The notes under the pieces were generated by a model. It did not search any database and was not told the origin of the DNA. It saw only the letters and a program-made list of their open reading frames with translations. The position numbers and the translations under genes are program-made. From Lutraria lutraria (taxonomy: Eukaryota; Mollusca; Bivalvia; Venerida; Mactridae): a DNA stretch of 64,000 bases. Below, piece after piece: positions 42,481 to 53,437 of the stretch. Each line of letters begins with the position of its first letter. The first letter of the stretch is position 1. The stretch spans positions 19,374,968 to 19,438,967 of the forward strand of contig OZ026835.1 of the NCBI GenBank assembly GCA_964023205.1, given 5' to 3'.

Positions 42481-43255
42481 TTTATTGCCCTAGGGTCAAA
42501 ATTGGCCCCGCCCCGGGGGTCACTTGATTTATATAGACTTATATAGGAAAATTTAAAAAATCTTCTTCTCCGAAAACGCAAGGCCTAGAGCTTAGATATT
42601 TTGTATGTTGCATTGTCTAGTGGACCTCTACCAAGTTTGTTCAAATTATGGCCCCGGGGTCAAAATTAGCCGTGCCCTGGGGTTTATTCTATTTTATATA
42701 GGAAAATTTTAAAAATCTTCTTCTCCGAAACCACAAGGCCTAGAGCTAAGATATTTGGTATGTAGCATTGTCTAGTGGACCTCTACCTAGTTTGTTCAAA
42801 TTATTGCCCTAGGGTCAAAATTGGCCCCGCCCCGGGGGTCACTTGATTTATATAGACTTATATAGGAAAATTTAAAAAATCTTCTTCTCCAAAACCGTAA
42901 GGTCTAGAGCTTAGATATTTGGTATGTAGCATTGTATAGTGAACCTCTACCAAGTTTGTTCAAATTATGGCCCCGGGGTCAAAATTAGCCCTCCCCTGGG
43001 GTTTATTCTATTTTATATAGGAAAATTTTAAAAAATCTTCTCCGAAACCACAAGGCCTAGAGCTAAGATATTTGGTATCTAGCTTTGTCTAATGGACCTC
43101 TTTTAAATCTGTTCATATAATGGCCATGGGATAAAAAACAGCCCAGATAGGTCACGTGATCTTACTTAGACTCGTATAGAAAACTTCAACAATGTTAATC
43201 TCCAAATGACCTTTTCTCCTGGTGAGCATTTATAGGGCCACCACGGCCCTCTTGT
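42481..43255 (+). mobile_element. Hairpin-ended element with alternating 160-bp units
   Basis: Two unit types alternate: TTGCCCTAGGGTCAAAATTG (42,485 and 42,804) and TTATGGCCCCGGGGTCAAAA (about 42,645 and 42,964), giving a 319-bp dimer period, then a more diverged unit. It ends CTGGTGAGCATTTATAGGGC, CACCACGGCCCTCTTGT. The 5' end was not located. A 60-residue minus frame inside is an artefact. Confidence 0.8.
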
Positions 43256-44038
43256 TTGGCTTAGTATAGGTAGCTTCCAATATTCATTATAAAAATTTAG
43301 GTACTTGGGGGTGTGATTCTTATCACATACATACTGTTATTTTGCCAATTAAAGGTCTGTCAGATATAGCTTTTAATACACAAAACTTGATAGACCATTC
43401 AAATTTTAATACCTGACTTCAATGAATATCATATGGTGTTTTTATTTATAATGTTTGAATTTATAATGTTTGACTTTACATGTCCATAAAGCTCTCGCTA
43501 TAAGAAATTCAATTTTGAATATTAATAGGTAATGATTAACAATTGTGAGTTTCTGTTATGTTCGTCCTTATTGTATTGTATATTATATAATTTTTATATC
43601 ATGACTTTATGTATTTCACTCATATATGAATAATTTGACCCATTATCTGTGTAATATTCATGTGATTTATACATTTGTACTTGTGTCTTTTTCTGATATG
43701 GATTAGGTACTTTGTACATATCTGAATAAATTACAATGTATCTATTCTGTTCTGTTCTGCTAATGTGTAACTCAAAGATTACAATTTGACTTCTGCTGAA
43801 TTTGCAGCTTTATTCTACGATTGTGGAACAAACTCTGAAGATGGCTTTGAAGGTCATGTTCAGCTGTACCTTCACCAGTATCCATGGAAACAAAACAACC
43901 CAGTTCTTCATTGAAGAAGATTACCATTCTAATGAAGATAAAACAATAAGATGATAATGTGTACTAAAGATCAGGTAGTGATTACAGGCAGGAAATCAAG
44001 AGGTAGTTTTATTGTACATAGTAGTTTCCCTTAATGTA
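43256..44038. other. Gene-free; one possible plus-strand exon at 43,808-43,974
   Basis: An acceptor (TTCTGCTGAATTTGCAG) precedes a block open in two frames and ending near a donor-like CAG-GTAGTG. The frames read LFYDCGTNSEDGFEGHVQLY or LYSTIVEQTLKMALKVMF in part. Chance frames of this length are common. A (TTCTG)n-like tail at 43,745-43,762 after AATAAATTACAATG may be a LINE 3' end. Confidence 0.25.
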
Positions 44039-44040
44039 TA

Positions 44041-44227
44041 CAGTGTAACCTCCATGAACAGTCACCTCCAAACAACAGCCACCTCCTTATTACAGCCAGT
44101 AAACTAGCAACCTAGATTGATGTTTTACTCTATTTTCACTCTCCTCTCAACAACAACCACCTCCTTACAATAGCCATCCTTGTCCTTCCCATTGGTGGCT
44201 GTTGTAGGGATCCTCGAGGTTGCACTG
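44041..44227. mobile_element. MITE-A, complete copy with TA duplication
   Basis: TA-CAGTGTAACCTCC on the left and GAGGTTGCACTG-TA on the right are inverted ends (TA at 44,039-44,040 and 44,228-44,229). The interior repeats ACAGCCACCTCCT-like phrases in both orientations. The Tc1/mariner superfamily is likely from TA and CAGT. Confidence 0.85.
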
Positions 44228-44462
44228 TAAATTCTTATTGCTATTGTATGGTGACATTTTTCTGCATACACTTAGTGAGTTAATTTTCATGAGAAAATGT
44301 TTTACTTTCATCAAGGACATATATACATACATGTATTCGCAACTGCTAAAAATAGCTAAAACAATATCGATAGGCAATCCCACAATCCATTGCGATACTT
44401 GACAGCTGTAACCAAAAAATGAATATAGGTTTAGAAAGTGCAACTTTTTTCAGGTCATTTTT

Positions 44463-45667
44463 AGCTCACATGTCACAAAGTGACAAAGTGAGCTATTAGG
44501 ATCACTCTCCGTCCGGCGTCGTGCGGTGTGCGTCGTCAAACTTTATGTTGTGACCACACTAGGGGCCACATATTTAGCTCAATTTTAGCAAAACTGGGTC
44601 AGAACGTTAATATCAACAAAATCTCGGACGAGTTCAATATTGGGCCATTTTGGGTAAAAAACTAGGTCACCAGGGCCAAATAAGGGAAAACCTTGTGAAC
44701 ACTTTAGAAATCACTGTTTTGACTGGATCTTCATGAAACTTTGTCAGAATGTTTATTTTAATAATATGTAGGTCAAGTTTGATAATGGGTCATTTCCGGT
44801 GAAAAACTAGGTCACTAGGGCAAATTGCTGGAAAACCTTGTGAACACTCTAGAAGTCACTGTTTTGATTGGATCATCATGAAACCTTGTCAGAATGTTTG
44901 TCTTCATAATATCTTGGACGAGTTCGAGCATGGGTCATCTTGGGTCAAAAACTAGGTCGCTAGGTCAAATCTTATGAAAAACCATGTTAACACTGTAGAT
45001 TTCACAGTTATTACTGGATCTTCACCAAACTTTGTCAAATCGTTTGTTTTAATGATATAACGGTCAAGTATAAATATGGGTCATCTGGGGTCAATAACTA
45101 GGTCACCAGGTCAAATCTTAGGAAAACTTTGTTAACACTGTAGATGCCACAGTTTTAATTGGATCTTCACCAAACCTTGTCAGAATGTTTGCCTCAATGA
45201 TATGTGGGTCAAGGTTGAACATGGGTCAGCCGGGGTCAAAACCTTGGTCACCAGGTCAAATCTTAGGTAAAAATCTTGTAAAAGCTCTAAATGTCATGGT
45301 TTTAATTGATCTTGGCCAAACCTTGTCAGATTGTTTGTCTTAATGATGTTAAGGACAAGTTCAAATATGGGTCACCTAGGGTCAAAAACCAGGTCACAAG
45401 GTCAAATCTTAGGAAAACCTTATTAACACTGCATATGTCAAATTTTGATCATATCTTCACCAAACCTAGTCAGAATGTTTGTGTTAATGATATGTAAGAC
45501 AAATTCGAACATAGGTCGTCTGGGGTCAAAAACTAGGTCACGAGGTAAAATCTTAGGAAAACCTTGTCTATGCTGTAGTTTTCATGGTTTTGATTGGATC
45601 TTCACCAAATTTTGTCAGAATGTTTGTCTTATTTATATGTAGGACAAGTTCTAACATGGGTCATCTG
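44463..45667 (+). mobile_element. Family-1 hairpin-ended element, 3' end replaced
   Basis: The 5' double hairpin (AGCTCACATGTCACAAAGTG...) and CTCCGTCCGGCGTCGTGCGG are intact. At least eight tandem units follow, with the same landmarks as the 36.5-kb copy. The element stops in mid-unit at GGGTCATCTG, where the hAT-like element begins; its own 3' hairpin is missing after that insertion. Confidence 0.88.
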
Positions 45668-46467
45668 TAGAGCTGGGACGGGTAGACATTTTGTACCCGG
45701 GTACCCGGGACCATATTACCCGCGAGTACCCGAGTACTCGCTATTTTTCTAGAACGAGCCATCATTCCTGCATCCTGGTACTTAATATTGTTTAAATAAA
45801 ATGGCAAACAACCAAACTGCACAAAAAGCCAAACTTTGGCAAGCAATACATTGTATTTCACGATTCTTAGCGATGAACCGAAGACAATATGCAATATCTG
45901 CGACCTTGAATTGATTAGATATAGCAGAACAAAGTTACATGTGTCCGACTCAAAGCCTTCCTATATGTCTGTGTGCCACCACCTGTGTCCGTAAAGTCAG
46001 AGCCTGACGTTACTGGAAATGTTCAGGAACCTAGTTCCGAACCTTCCCTGCCTCCCCATGCTCCAAAATTTACCAACCTTTACTAATGAGAAATTGGGTT
46101 AAATAACGGTAAATATACTCGTACGTGTGGTCATTTTACTTGCAGTATTAAAACTGTTAGTTACATAAATACTGATGAAGTGTGTTAACAATAATAAATG
46201 GATGAAAACATATCGGTGTTAATATTTTGACCATTAGAACGATACTTCAAACTCTTCGGAGCAGCTAAACACGGGATTTGTATTCGTTGGTAAGTTAAAT
46301 TTTATATGGAAATCGGCCATATTGTCGTAAAATAGTGCCCAGTAAGGTAGACAAAAAATCATAAATACGTCTGATCAATGTATGATTTGTTTGATAAAAA
46401 ATCAAAACGAGTTTAATATGGAGTGTTCTATATCAAGGGTACCCGGGTAGTACTCGTCCCAGCTCTA
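45668..46467. mobile_element. hAT-like non-autonomous element
   Basis: Left end TAGAGCTGGGACGGGTA and right end TACTCGTCCCAGCTCTA are inverted over 17 bp with one mismatch. Flanks GTCATCTG and GTCATGGT share GTCAT, a possible decayed 8-bp duplication. Near both ends are CCCGGGTACCCGGG-like palindromes. No transposase is seen. Confidence 0.65.
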
Positions 46468-46680
46468 GTCATGGTTGGTCGGTCCGTCCGTCTGTCTGGA
46501 TAAAGTTTGTGGAGGTAACTTCTTCCACATTTTTTAAGCTATTGCCATGAAACTTGGTATATGTTATCACCATCAAGTGTAGATGTGCAAGACAGAATTT
46601 TCATGCCCAGCAGTGCACTCATTGCAGTGTTATGTCCCTCTGAACTTAGCCCTGTAGTGTAGCCCTGCCCTGAGCGACAC
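46468..46680 (+). repeat. CCGTCCGTCTGTCTG-type repeat fragment
   Basis: GGTCGGTCCGTCCGTCTGTC starts a fragment with TTAAGCTATTGCCATGAAAC and a TTGCAGTGTTATGTCCCTCT block. It is the common body type of these elements but has no clear ends. 46,681-47,718 holds nothing recognised. Confidence 0.5.
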
Positions 46681-47722
46681 GAAATACACTCAAATGTGTA
46701 CGTCAGAAGTATGAATATTGTAAATTCATATGGATAAATATAAGTCTTTACATAATTATACCTTATAATATACCAGCAAAACTTATAATCTCAAACATCT
46801 ATGACTTATTCAAAGACATTGAACCAGGAATGCGAGGCATGTGCTTTACGGACCAGCAGTCCTCTGTATTCCATAGTAGGGGGTAATGAAACTGAAAGGG
46901 TCATTGCTAGACATACTTTTGTTTACATAATCAGTTACTACATGCTTATAAAAACAACAGGAAGTTATTCGTAAACTAATTATCTCCATTAATCAATAAA
47001 ATTGTGTGACCCTAGCTTTTCACTGGGTGTCAAGTATATACATACACTATATTTTATAAGCTGATCATGATCAGAGGGGATCAATTAGACCGATATAAGG
47101 GGCAATAAAACAATTAAGAATTTAGACCTCATGTGGACTTTGGGGTTCCCTTGTATATAAATTGTGAGTCGTTCAATAGTTGTGCCAAATTATAGTGTTT
47201 AAATTAACAAGACTTGGTGTCAATCAAATTTTTCATGTAGCTTCTACGGTCTGTACGTGTAATTTTAGTACGAAAGCGCTATTGAAATTAAATTTTAAAC
47301 GTCCTGTAACAGTGAATTATTGTTGTAATTAAGTAAAAATGTTGCCCTCACTTGGTGCAATCAAGCATATGGTAATTCCCATTAATTTTGTTGACATTAT
47401 AGGGATGAATGTACGTCTCGATCCAACTCTTACATTTTTACGAGTTGCATGGTTCCAACTGACATATTCTAACCATTTAAAATGTTTATTAAATCAGTTT
47501 TAGTAAAAAAATCATTGTCTTTGAGCTTCTACATAGCGAATCAGATAACCTTCCATACGACAGCTTGTCGAAGGAAAATGGCAGCGATAAGTGTTGCTAG
47601 GGGGTGGAGAAAAAGCCGATATCTGATTTGATAATCGATCAGATTGATTGACAGGTGGTGACTGGTCAATTGATAAGGAAATGTTTATTCTAAAGAAAAT
47701 CAGCAAATACCACCATCCTTAA

Positions 47723-48149
47723 AGGGGCATGCCCTGAAACTGAAGTGTCTCAAATAGCAATCAAATTGGTATCATTTTAATGCCTAAATCAATTAATGAA
47801 AGCCCTGTAAAATATTTGCAAAATATCCTGCAAGTTCACTCAAAATACAGATTTCAAGATTTACCAAACTTGCTGACTTCGGCCTCAGAAATTATTCGTC
47901 ATTTTCACACATCGACCCTTTAGTTATCTGTCAAAACCGAAAACATCGCGGAAAAAATGTCAACAAACTGAAATGGTAAGTATTGCTCATGTTATGTGCA
48001 CTTGAAAAGCAGCGCACATGCTCAGTTAAACTCTCAGACGTATCGGAAATATTGTTGTCGTCAATAAAAGGCTGACAGCCTTTTATTCAAACCGAGTTAC
48101 AAATACTGATGTGCGCATTAAAGACACAGCAGTTCCTGGGCATGCCCCT
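47723..48149. mobile_element. TTAA-target MITE
   Basis: AGGGGCATGCCC after TTAA (47,719-47,722) and GGGCATGCCCCT before TTAA (48,150-48,153) are exact 12-bp inverted ends. TTAA duplication points to piggyBac or Kolobok-type transposases. A perfect palindrome (AAAAGGCTGACAGCCTTTT) lies inside near 48,070. Confidence 0.85.
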
Positions 48150-48211
48150 TTAATGTTTCAGTGATAATAAAAGATTGATTCTAAATTCTCCCTGCAGCAT
48201 AAACTGATATA

Positions 48212-49075
48212 CCGTAAAACTCCTAATAAACGCCCCTGCCCTAATAAACGCCCCCCGGCAATTTTCGTAAAAATCTACTCACCAATCTGAACACAAGATT
48301 TAATCCAAATCCATCCATTTCAATAAAAAATAAAACAGAATCCAGTTAATCCAAAACTCAAAAACTTTTAAAATAACGTTTAAACAACTTCTGAATATAT
48401 TTACAATGCCATGTTCAGTCATGTGTGTAGGAGACAGTTAATGACCAGAGCTGTTGTAGTCCGATGCCTGGTCATCTGAATCACTGTTTTGATCAGATTC
48501 AGACAGCTCTGTAGCCTCGTTAGCCACATTTTCAATAGGTTAGTGGATCGTTGGGTACGTGGCGATCCGATCCAATCCACGATTCAACACTTACGATCCA
48601 CAAATCGAATCACGATTCTTTTGTTATCAAGTAACCCATCTAAAACTTAAAAATTGCAGTCCTGAAGACAGTTAAATCTAATTTCTTTTAAGAATAATGA
48701 AGAATGCACTTTCAATGTGTTAAAAAAACAAAATTGCGAACCATGAATCTTATAGTAATGACGATTATTCATACTTGATTCGTGATTACCCGAGTATTCG
48801 CCACAGCCTTAGTTTTCAAACACATACACCTGCACTGATTTAACCGCGTTTGTACACAGTATCGATCGATTACGTCACAGATAGCTCTGCCAGACATGTA
48901 AATGCGACAGAGGTCACGTACGCCATATACTGATGCTGTAAACATGCAAAAATAATGCATGGCTTGATTTGATCCGTTTTTGCTGATTTCTGGATTTAGG
49001 AAAAAACTAACCTTAATTAACGCCCCCCTTTTACAAAATGCTACGCCCCGGGGGCGTTTATTAGGAATTTTACGG
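48212..49075. mobile_element. TA-target element with 28-bp inverted ends
   Basis: CCGTAAAACTCCTAATAAAC plus GCCCC on the left and GGGGGCG plus TTTATTAGGAATTTTACGG on the right are inverted, flanked by TA (48,210-48,211 and 49,076-49,077). AATAAACGCCCCCC-type blocks repeat just inside both ends. It is 864 bp with no transposase; the 63-residue minus frame inside is a chance frame. Confidence 0.85.
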
Positions 49076-49139
49076 TATATATTATCTTCTTTTCAAATGC
49101 ATGCATACTTTATTCTTTCTTTTTTACTATTTGACACAC

Positions 49140-49222
49140 AAAAATAAAGTTGTATGTATGTAATTCTGTGTAATGGGCCAGTGGCCTACATGATATAAAT
49201 AAAGTTATTGTATTGTATATAG
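49140..49222 (+). repeat. LINE 3' tail
   Basis: GTGTAATGGGCCAGTGGCCT is followed by GATATAAATAAAGTTATTGT and (ATTGT)n. An AATAAAG just before a short tandem tail is the usual end of CR1/RTE-type LINEs in molluscs. It is a very short 5'-truncated piece. TAGTCAAACCTGTAAAC directly after it recalls the CAGTCAAAC element ends. Confidence 0.5.
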
Positions 49223-49383
49223 TCAAACCTGTAAACAAAGATCACCAGAAGGAAAAGAAGAAATATGACTTTAGCTCAGTCATCCATTCATCAGAGGTTT
49301 CCCTATCATGCTTATATTGATCCCAGGTAGCAATTAATTAACTTGTGTTTAACTTTACAACCTTAATAATTTATTACATTATA

Positions 49384-49556
49384 CAACGCCACCTCCCTAG
49401 AGCAGCCCTCTCTTAAACAACCTCCCTTCAACAACAGCATGATTTTTTCACGCGGCAAAATTTAACTAATAATTTAACCTCTCAAAAGCAACAACCTCTT
49501 AACAACAACATAATGTTGCTACTCCCGAAGGGTGTTGCTTTGGAGAGGTTGCACTG
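49384..49556. mobile_element. MITE-B copy
   Basis: The right end GGAGAGGTTGCACTG-TA is intact. The left end (ACGCCACCTCCCTAGAGCAG) has lost the CAG tip. The interior has CAACAACCTCTTAACAACAA and GAAGGGTGTTGCTTTGG. Confidence 0.75.
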
Positions 49557-49760
49557 TATATAAAATGCAAGACTCAGGTAGATGTTTGCAAGAATGGTTG
49601 TTAATTATCATAGGTATACCTCAAATTTAAGCTAGGTGGTTGCTTTGTGTTTTTTTTGTTAATTGATAATTAGGCAATATAATTTTTATAATTTGTGCAG
49701 CTGTTCATGATGATTTTAATGCTTCATGGTTTATAGGATTTTGTAAATACTTTAATCGTA

Positions 49761-49939
49761 CAGCACAACCTCTCCAGAGTGGCCCTTATATCTTGAGCAA
49801 CAACCTCCTGTCTACAACAGTATGAGTTTTACCCACTGAACGATTTAAGAATTTATTTAACCTCTTTAGAGAAACAACCTCTCATCCGCAACATAATTTT
49901 TCTACTCCCAAAGGGTGTTGTTTTGGAAAGGTTGCATTG
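49761..49939. mobile_element. MITE-B, complete copy; likely source type of the minisatellite
   Basis: TA-CAGCACAACCTCTCCAGAGTGG on the left (part shown) and GGAAAGGTTGCATTG-TA on the right. The left tip through AGAGTGGCCCT is the unit of the 13.8-kb minisatellite. The interior is the same as at 49,384-49,556. 49,940-50,624 holds nothing recognised. Confidence 0.82.
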
Positions 49940-50624
49940 TATCTATCTCCAGGAAACTCAGACTTGTAACCTTCAGTTCATAATTAAAATGAATTAACAC
50001 TTTTTATTTATCAATTGGATTCTGGGAGGGGAAATATATTCATATTTGGTATCAATTTGTTCCTTATTTTATGTAGATTAAGATGCATATGGTTATGTAT
50101 TATTTAATTAAGTGATTTCATCATAAAAAATATCTTTTACTTCTTTTGCTTGAGAAAATAGGTGTGGATAGCTTACATTGACAATTAAAGTATAAACCTG
50201 GAAGGTGTAAGTTCATAGTTCACCTTGTGTTAAGCAGGTATTTTTCTATTGAAAAAGTCACACTAGCTGTTGAAGATTATGTCATTTGAATCACAATTGT
50301 AACATAGACTTTTATTGGTGAATATTGTAAACATTCAAATTCTTTTTATAAGCTTGTCATTAATTGGTTAACAAAGGGTCCTGACCAATCAGATTCACTC
50401 AGGTTTTAGCAGGAAGTGACCTTAGTTTTTGGTGTAAGTCAGGGTAACAAATATTGAAAGTTGTACTTTGTCTATTCATTTTAATGTGTTTTAAGGATAT
50501 TGGATTTGTTGTAAGTAGTTTTTGATGGTTCTCTTTGAACTTTCTTCTGCTCATATTTTGCAATAAAGATTTACCAAATGATGGCAGTTAAATAAAAAAA
50601 TACTCACAATACAGCAATGTCACT

Positions 50625-51150
50625 CACATGCAAAATGGACTTTGTTTGCAGACTTTACAAGACAGACGTAATTTAAATAGACTGACACTTCTTTATAAAA
50701 TAGAATATGGTCTAGTAGCAGTACTGGTTCAATCATACGTTGAGAGACCTGTGAGAATGTCCCGCCCCATGCATCCCCTCTCCTTTCGTCAAGTACACAT
50801 GTCCTTCAGTTATAATAAAAAAAAATTTCCTGCATACTGTGGTTTTATGGAACAACCTGCCAGCTATGACTGTTTTGCAACCAGACCTAGAGGGGTTTAA
50901 GTGCTGTCCTAACCCCTGTGTGCTATCCCACTACTGCCCCTGAACAAACAAAGCAGATGTTTTAACCAATTTTAATCTGTATATTGTTTCACCTTATAGT
51001 TAACACTATCATGCTTTAAGCTTCCATTCTCACTATTTAACTTTGAAGTCTCTTTCACTGCTATTAAAATCACTTTTGTCTACACTGACGCGCACCTGCT
51101 AGTTTACCTGAAAGGGGCTTAAACAGTATATGGAGATAGATAGATAAAGA
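50625..51150 (+). pseudogene. LINE C-terminal fragment and 3' tail
   Basis: The frame 50,628-50,900 reads LQDRRNLNRLTLLYKIEYGL, then FRQVHMSFSYNKKKFPAYCG. This is the C-terminal W.SL..RR...RL.LLYKI..GLV block of CR1/RTE-type LINE proteins; the final FFP.T...WN.LP block is recognisable but shifted (CGFMEQPASYD). The 3' UTR contains ACGCGCACCTGCTAGTTTAC and ends in (GATA)n at 51,133-51,147. Confidence 0.75.
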
Positions 51151-51327
51151 ATATTATTTTTTAGTTTAAAATTTGTATAGCATACACAGGGCTCTCACTA
51201 GGATTTTGAAAGTAGGAGTCCAGGACTCCAAAGCTGATGAAATAGGAGTCCCATCCATAGATATTTGGAGTCCCTAGGTTTCTATACTTGAACTAAACCG
51301 CAACATAGATATATGATGGACATACAT

Positions 51328-51437
51328 CAGTGTAACCTCCCTCCAACAGCCACCAATGGGAAGGGTAAAAATGGATGTTGTAAGGAGGTGGCTGTTGTTG
51401 AGAGAGTGAAAATAGAATCAAACATTAATTTGGGTTG
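51328..51437 (-). mobile_element. MITE-A, reversed and truncated copy
   Basis: CAGTGTAACCTCCCTCCAAC, ACCAATGGGAAGGGTAAAAA and GGAGGTGGCTGTTGTTGAGA match the reverse complement of 44,041-44,227. The far end is lost where the dispersed repeat at 51,432 begins. Just before it, 51,188-51,290 has repeated GGAGTCC phrases. Confidence 0.75.
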
Positions 51438-51640
51438 ACTGAAGATATTACATCCTATCATGTTAAATCGTCCTCCACCTCTGAATTATGTTGGGTACAA
51501 TTAGCTTGGCAGTACTAAGCTTGCAGATAGAATGTGGTTAATATTGCCTAATTAATTAAATGAAGTCCAGGGAAGCTGGTTTGGGATAACTGCCTTCCAC
51601 GATATAACTTAAATAATGTTGAAAATGGTGTTTTATCTGA
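51432..51640 (+). repeat. Dispersed repeat copy 2
   Basis: It matches 35-200 (see that entry). Here it directly adjoins the truncated MITE-A. Confidence 0.7.
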
Positions 51641-51849
51641 TGAAATAAATAAAATTTAATGAAACCTGTATCTGTTCAAATTTATTTGTATCTACACAAT
51701 TTAGGTCTGTAATTGACTAATTCTCCTGATTTGATTAAAGCTTAAATGTAAACATTAATTACTTTGTGTGTTCTTGTGCAATATGTGTATGCTTGTTGCT
51801 TTCCCATTTTAACTTTATCTTGAATGTAGAATACCTTAGTATTTACTTT

Positions 51850-52322
51850 TATACCTCTGAAGGGATTTATTAATTTTGTTAAGCTGCTGGCTTGCGTCTT
51901 GTCTGTCCGTCCATCAGCAATTTCGTGTCTGCTCTGTTAGTTTTTAGGCTTTAGCCCCTTTAAGGTTTTAGAAGAAACATTACTCAAATGATTACCAGAT
52001 CAAGACGACATGTACAGCACATGTTTCAGAAGGCTAGGTCACACTTAGGGATCGAAGGTCATATGAATTGTTTCCGCTCTTTAACTCTTTAAGCCTGCAA
52101 AGGATTTTGAAGAAACTTTACTCAAATGTTCACCATATTGTGATGAAGTGCAGTTTCCATGTTTTAGAAGGCTTACTTCATGGTCACACTTAGGTGGTCA
52201 AAGGTCATATGTGGTCAAAGGTCATATGCACAAAAAGTACCCCAAAACATGTTTTTACAGTATCAATTATACCATTGGGCATGTATTGCTCCACCTTACC
52301 GTGATTCTGTCTAGTTTATTTT
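51850..52322 (+). repeat. 145-bp tandem-unit element, second copy
   Basis: It matches 9,655-10,135: TCTGTCCGTCCATCAGCAAT, TAACTCTTTAAGCCTGCAAA, AAAAAGTACCCCAAAACATG, and an end TTCTGTCTAGTTT. It starts at ACCTCTGAAGGGATTTATTA, the counterpart of CCCGAAGGGACGTATTAT at 9,238. The 70-residue frame at its end is not a gene. Confidence 0.8.
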
Positions 52323-52378
52323 TATTGTTCCGTAAAACATGTATACAAATATTCATATAAGCAATTTATATTTTTCAG

Positions 52379-52426
52379 TAAACAAAGATGAAGACTAAGC
52401 ATCACGTGTCAGCCACTGGACAAGAG
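52379..52426 (+). CDS. Candidate first coding exon of an unidentified host gene
   Basis: Acceptor (TTTATATTTTTCAG) and strong donor (GAG-GTAAGT) bound a 48-nt exon. After TAAACAAAG an ATG at 52,388 opens MKTKHHVSATGQE exactly to the donor in phase 0, with an in-frame TAA just upstream. The exon would end the 5' UTR and start the protein; the rest would lie further right. Non-coding exons at 41,891 and 43,808 are possible partners. No family is recognised. Confidence 0.4.
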
Positions 52427-53437
52427 GTAAGTGCCCAAGTTCTAAATCAGCCCTATAGCATTGCCAATTTTAGATGACAAAATTCCATCGAAATCTGTTG
52501 TGTCAAGTGTGCCACCGGGGGTATATGTGTTTATTGAACGCAGGGTCTTGCTTGAAATAATTATTAATAACATAAAGAAAAATTGAACTTTACAATACAC
52601 TTTTTGTACACTTCCTTCTACAGTTGATTCTCATTATGTCAACTTCACTTATAGGAAAATTTTGTTTATGACGAACTGTCCCATTGAATCAGGACTGTTA
52701 AGATAGATTATGAAATTGTGACCCAAATATGTTTATGCTTGTTGAAAGTTTTTTTCGCCACTCATATTTTTTTTCGCCAATTGCAAATTTGGCGAATGGC
52801 AGCGGAAACCCTGTATTTATGTCAAAGATAGTGCTGATCTCTTTCACGCTTATTTTAACATTTCTCTAATTAAACTGAAGGCTCAATAAGATTAACATGT
52901 GAATAATCAAAGTGCTGAAAGCACTGAGATTTCACTACTGATTGAAATATTTATACAATACTACACATATATTACATGTAAACAAGTTTTGCTATACACT
53001 ATATATATTCTATTTCTATCAATTAGCCCTGTGCCATTGTTTTATTAATTTATCACGTGACCGTTAGCCATTACAGAAGTGAAAGTTCCAATTACTGACA
53101 ATCAGTATTTGCTAATGGAGTAGTGTTTATGAATATGCCTGTACATAAATTTCATGGTTGATTCTCCTGGACTGTAGACTTTAGTAAATTATTGGATGAG
53201 CTGAAAACTATTCTTTGTAGCAGTTTAACTGTTTTCACTTCCGATGTGAACTGTTTCTGAAATATGTTAACACTGTATTCGTCTGCTACGCGGCAGTGAA
53301 TACAATCAAAGCACTGGGAGTACTGTCAGAAGTGAAAGTAAAAATGTTATTGATAATATTTGGTAGATTTGCGTTAGATGATACCAAAACTCTCAACGAA
53401 CTCTAGGCCACAATGTTACAAACTCAAATGTATTTGT
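52427..53437. other. Gene-free stretch with paired CAAAGNNCTG motifs
   Basis: AATCAAAGTGCTGAAAGCAC at about 52,908 and AATCAAAGCACTGGGAGTAC at about 53,308 recall the palindromic end of the 570-bp repeat (AATCAAAGTACTGAAAGTAC at 38,571). A small GGCGAA/TTCGCC palindrome lies near 52,770. No gene is seen. Confidence 0.45.
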
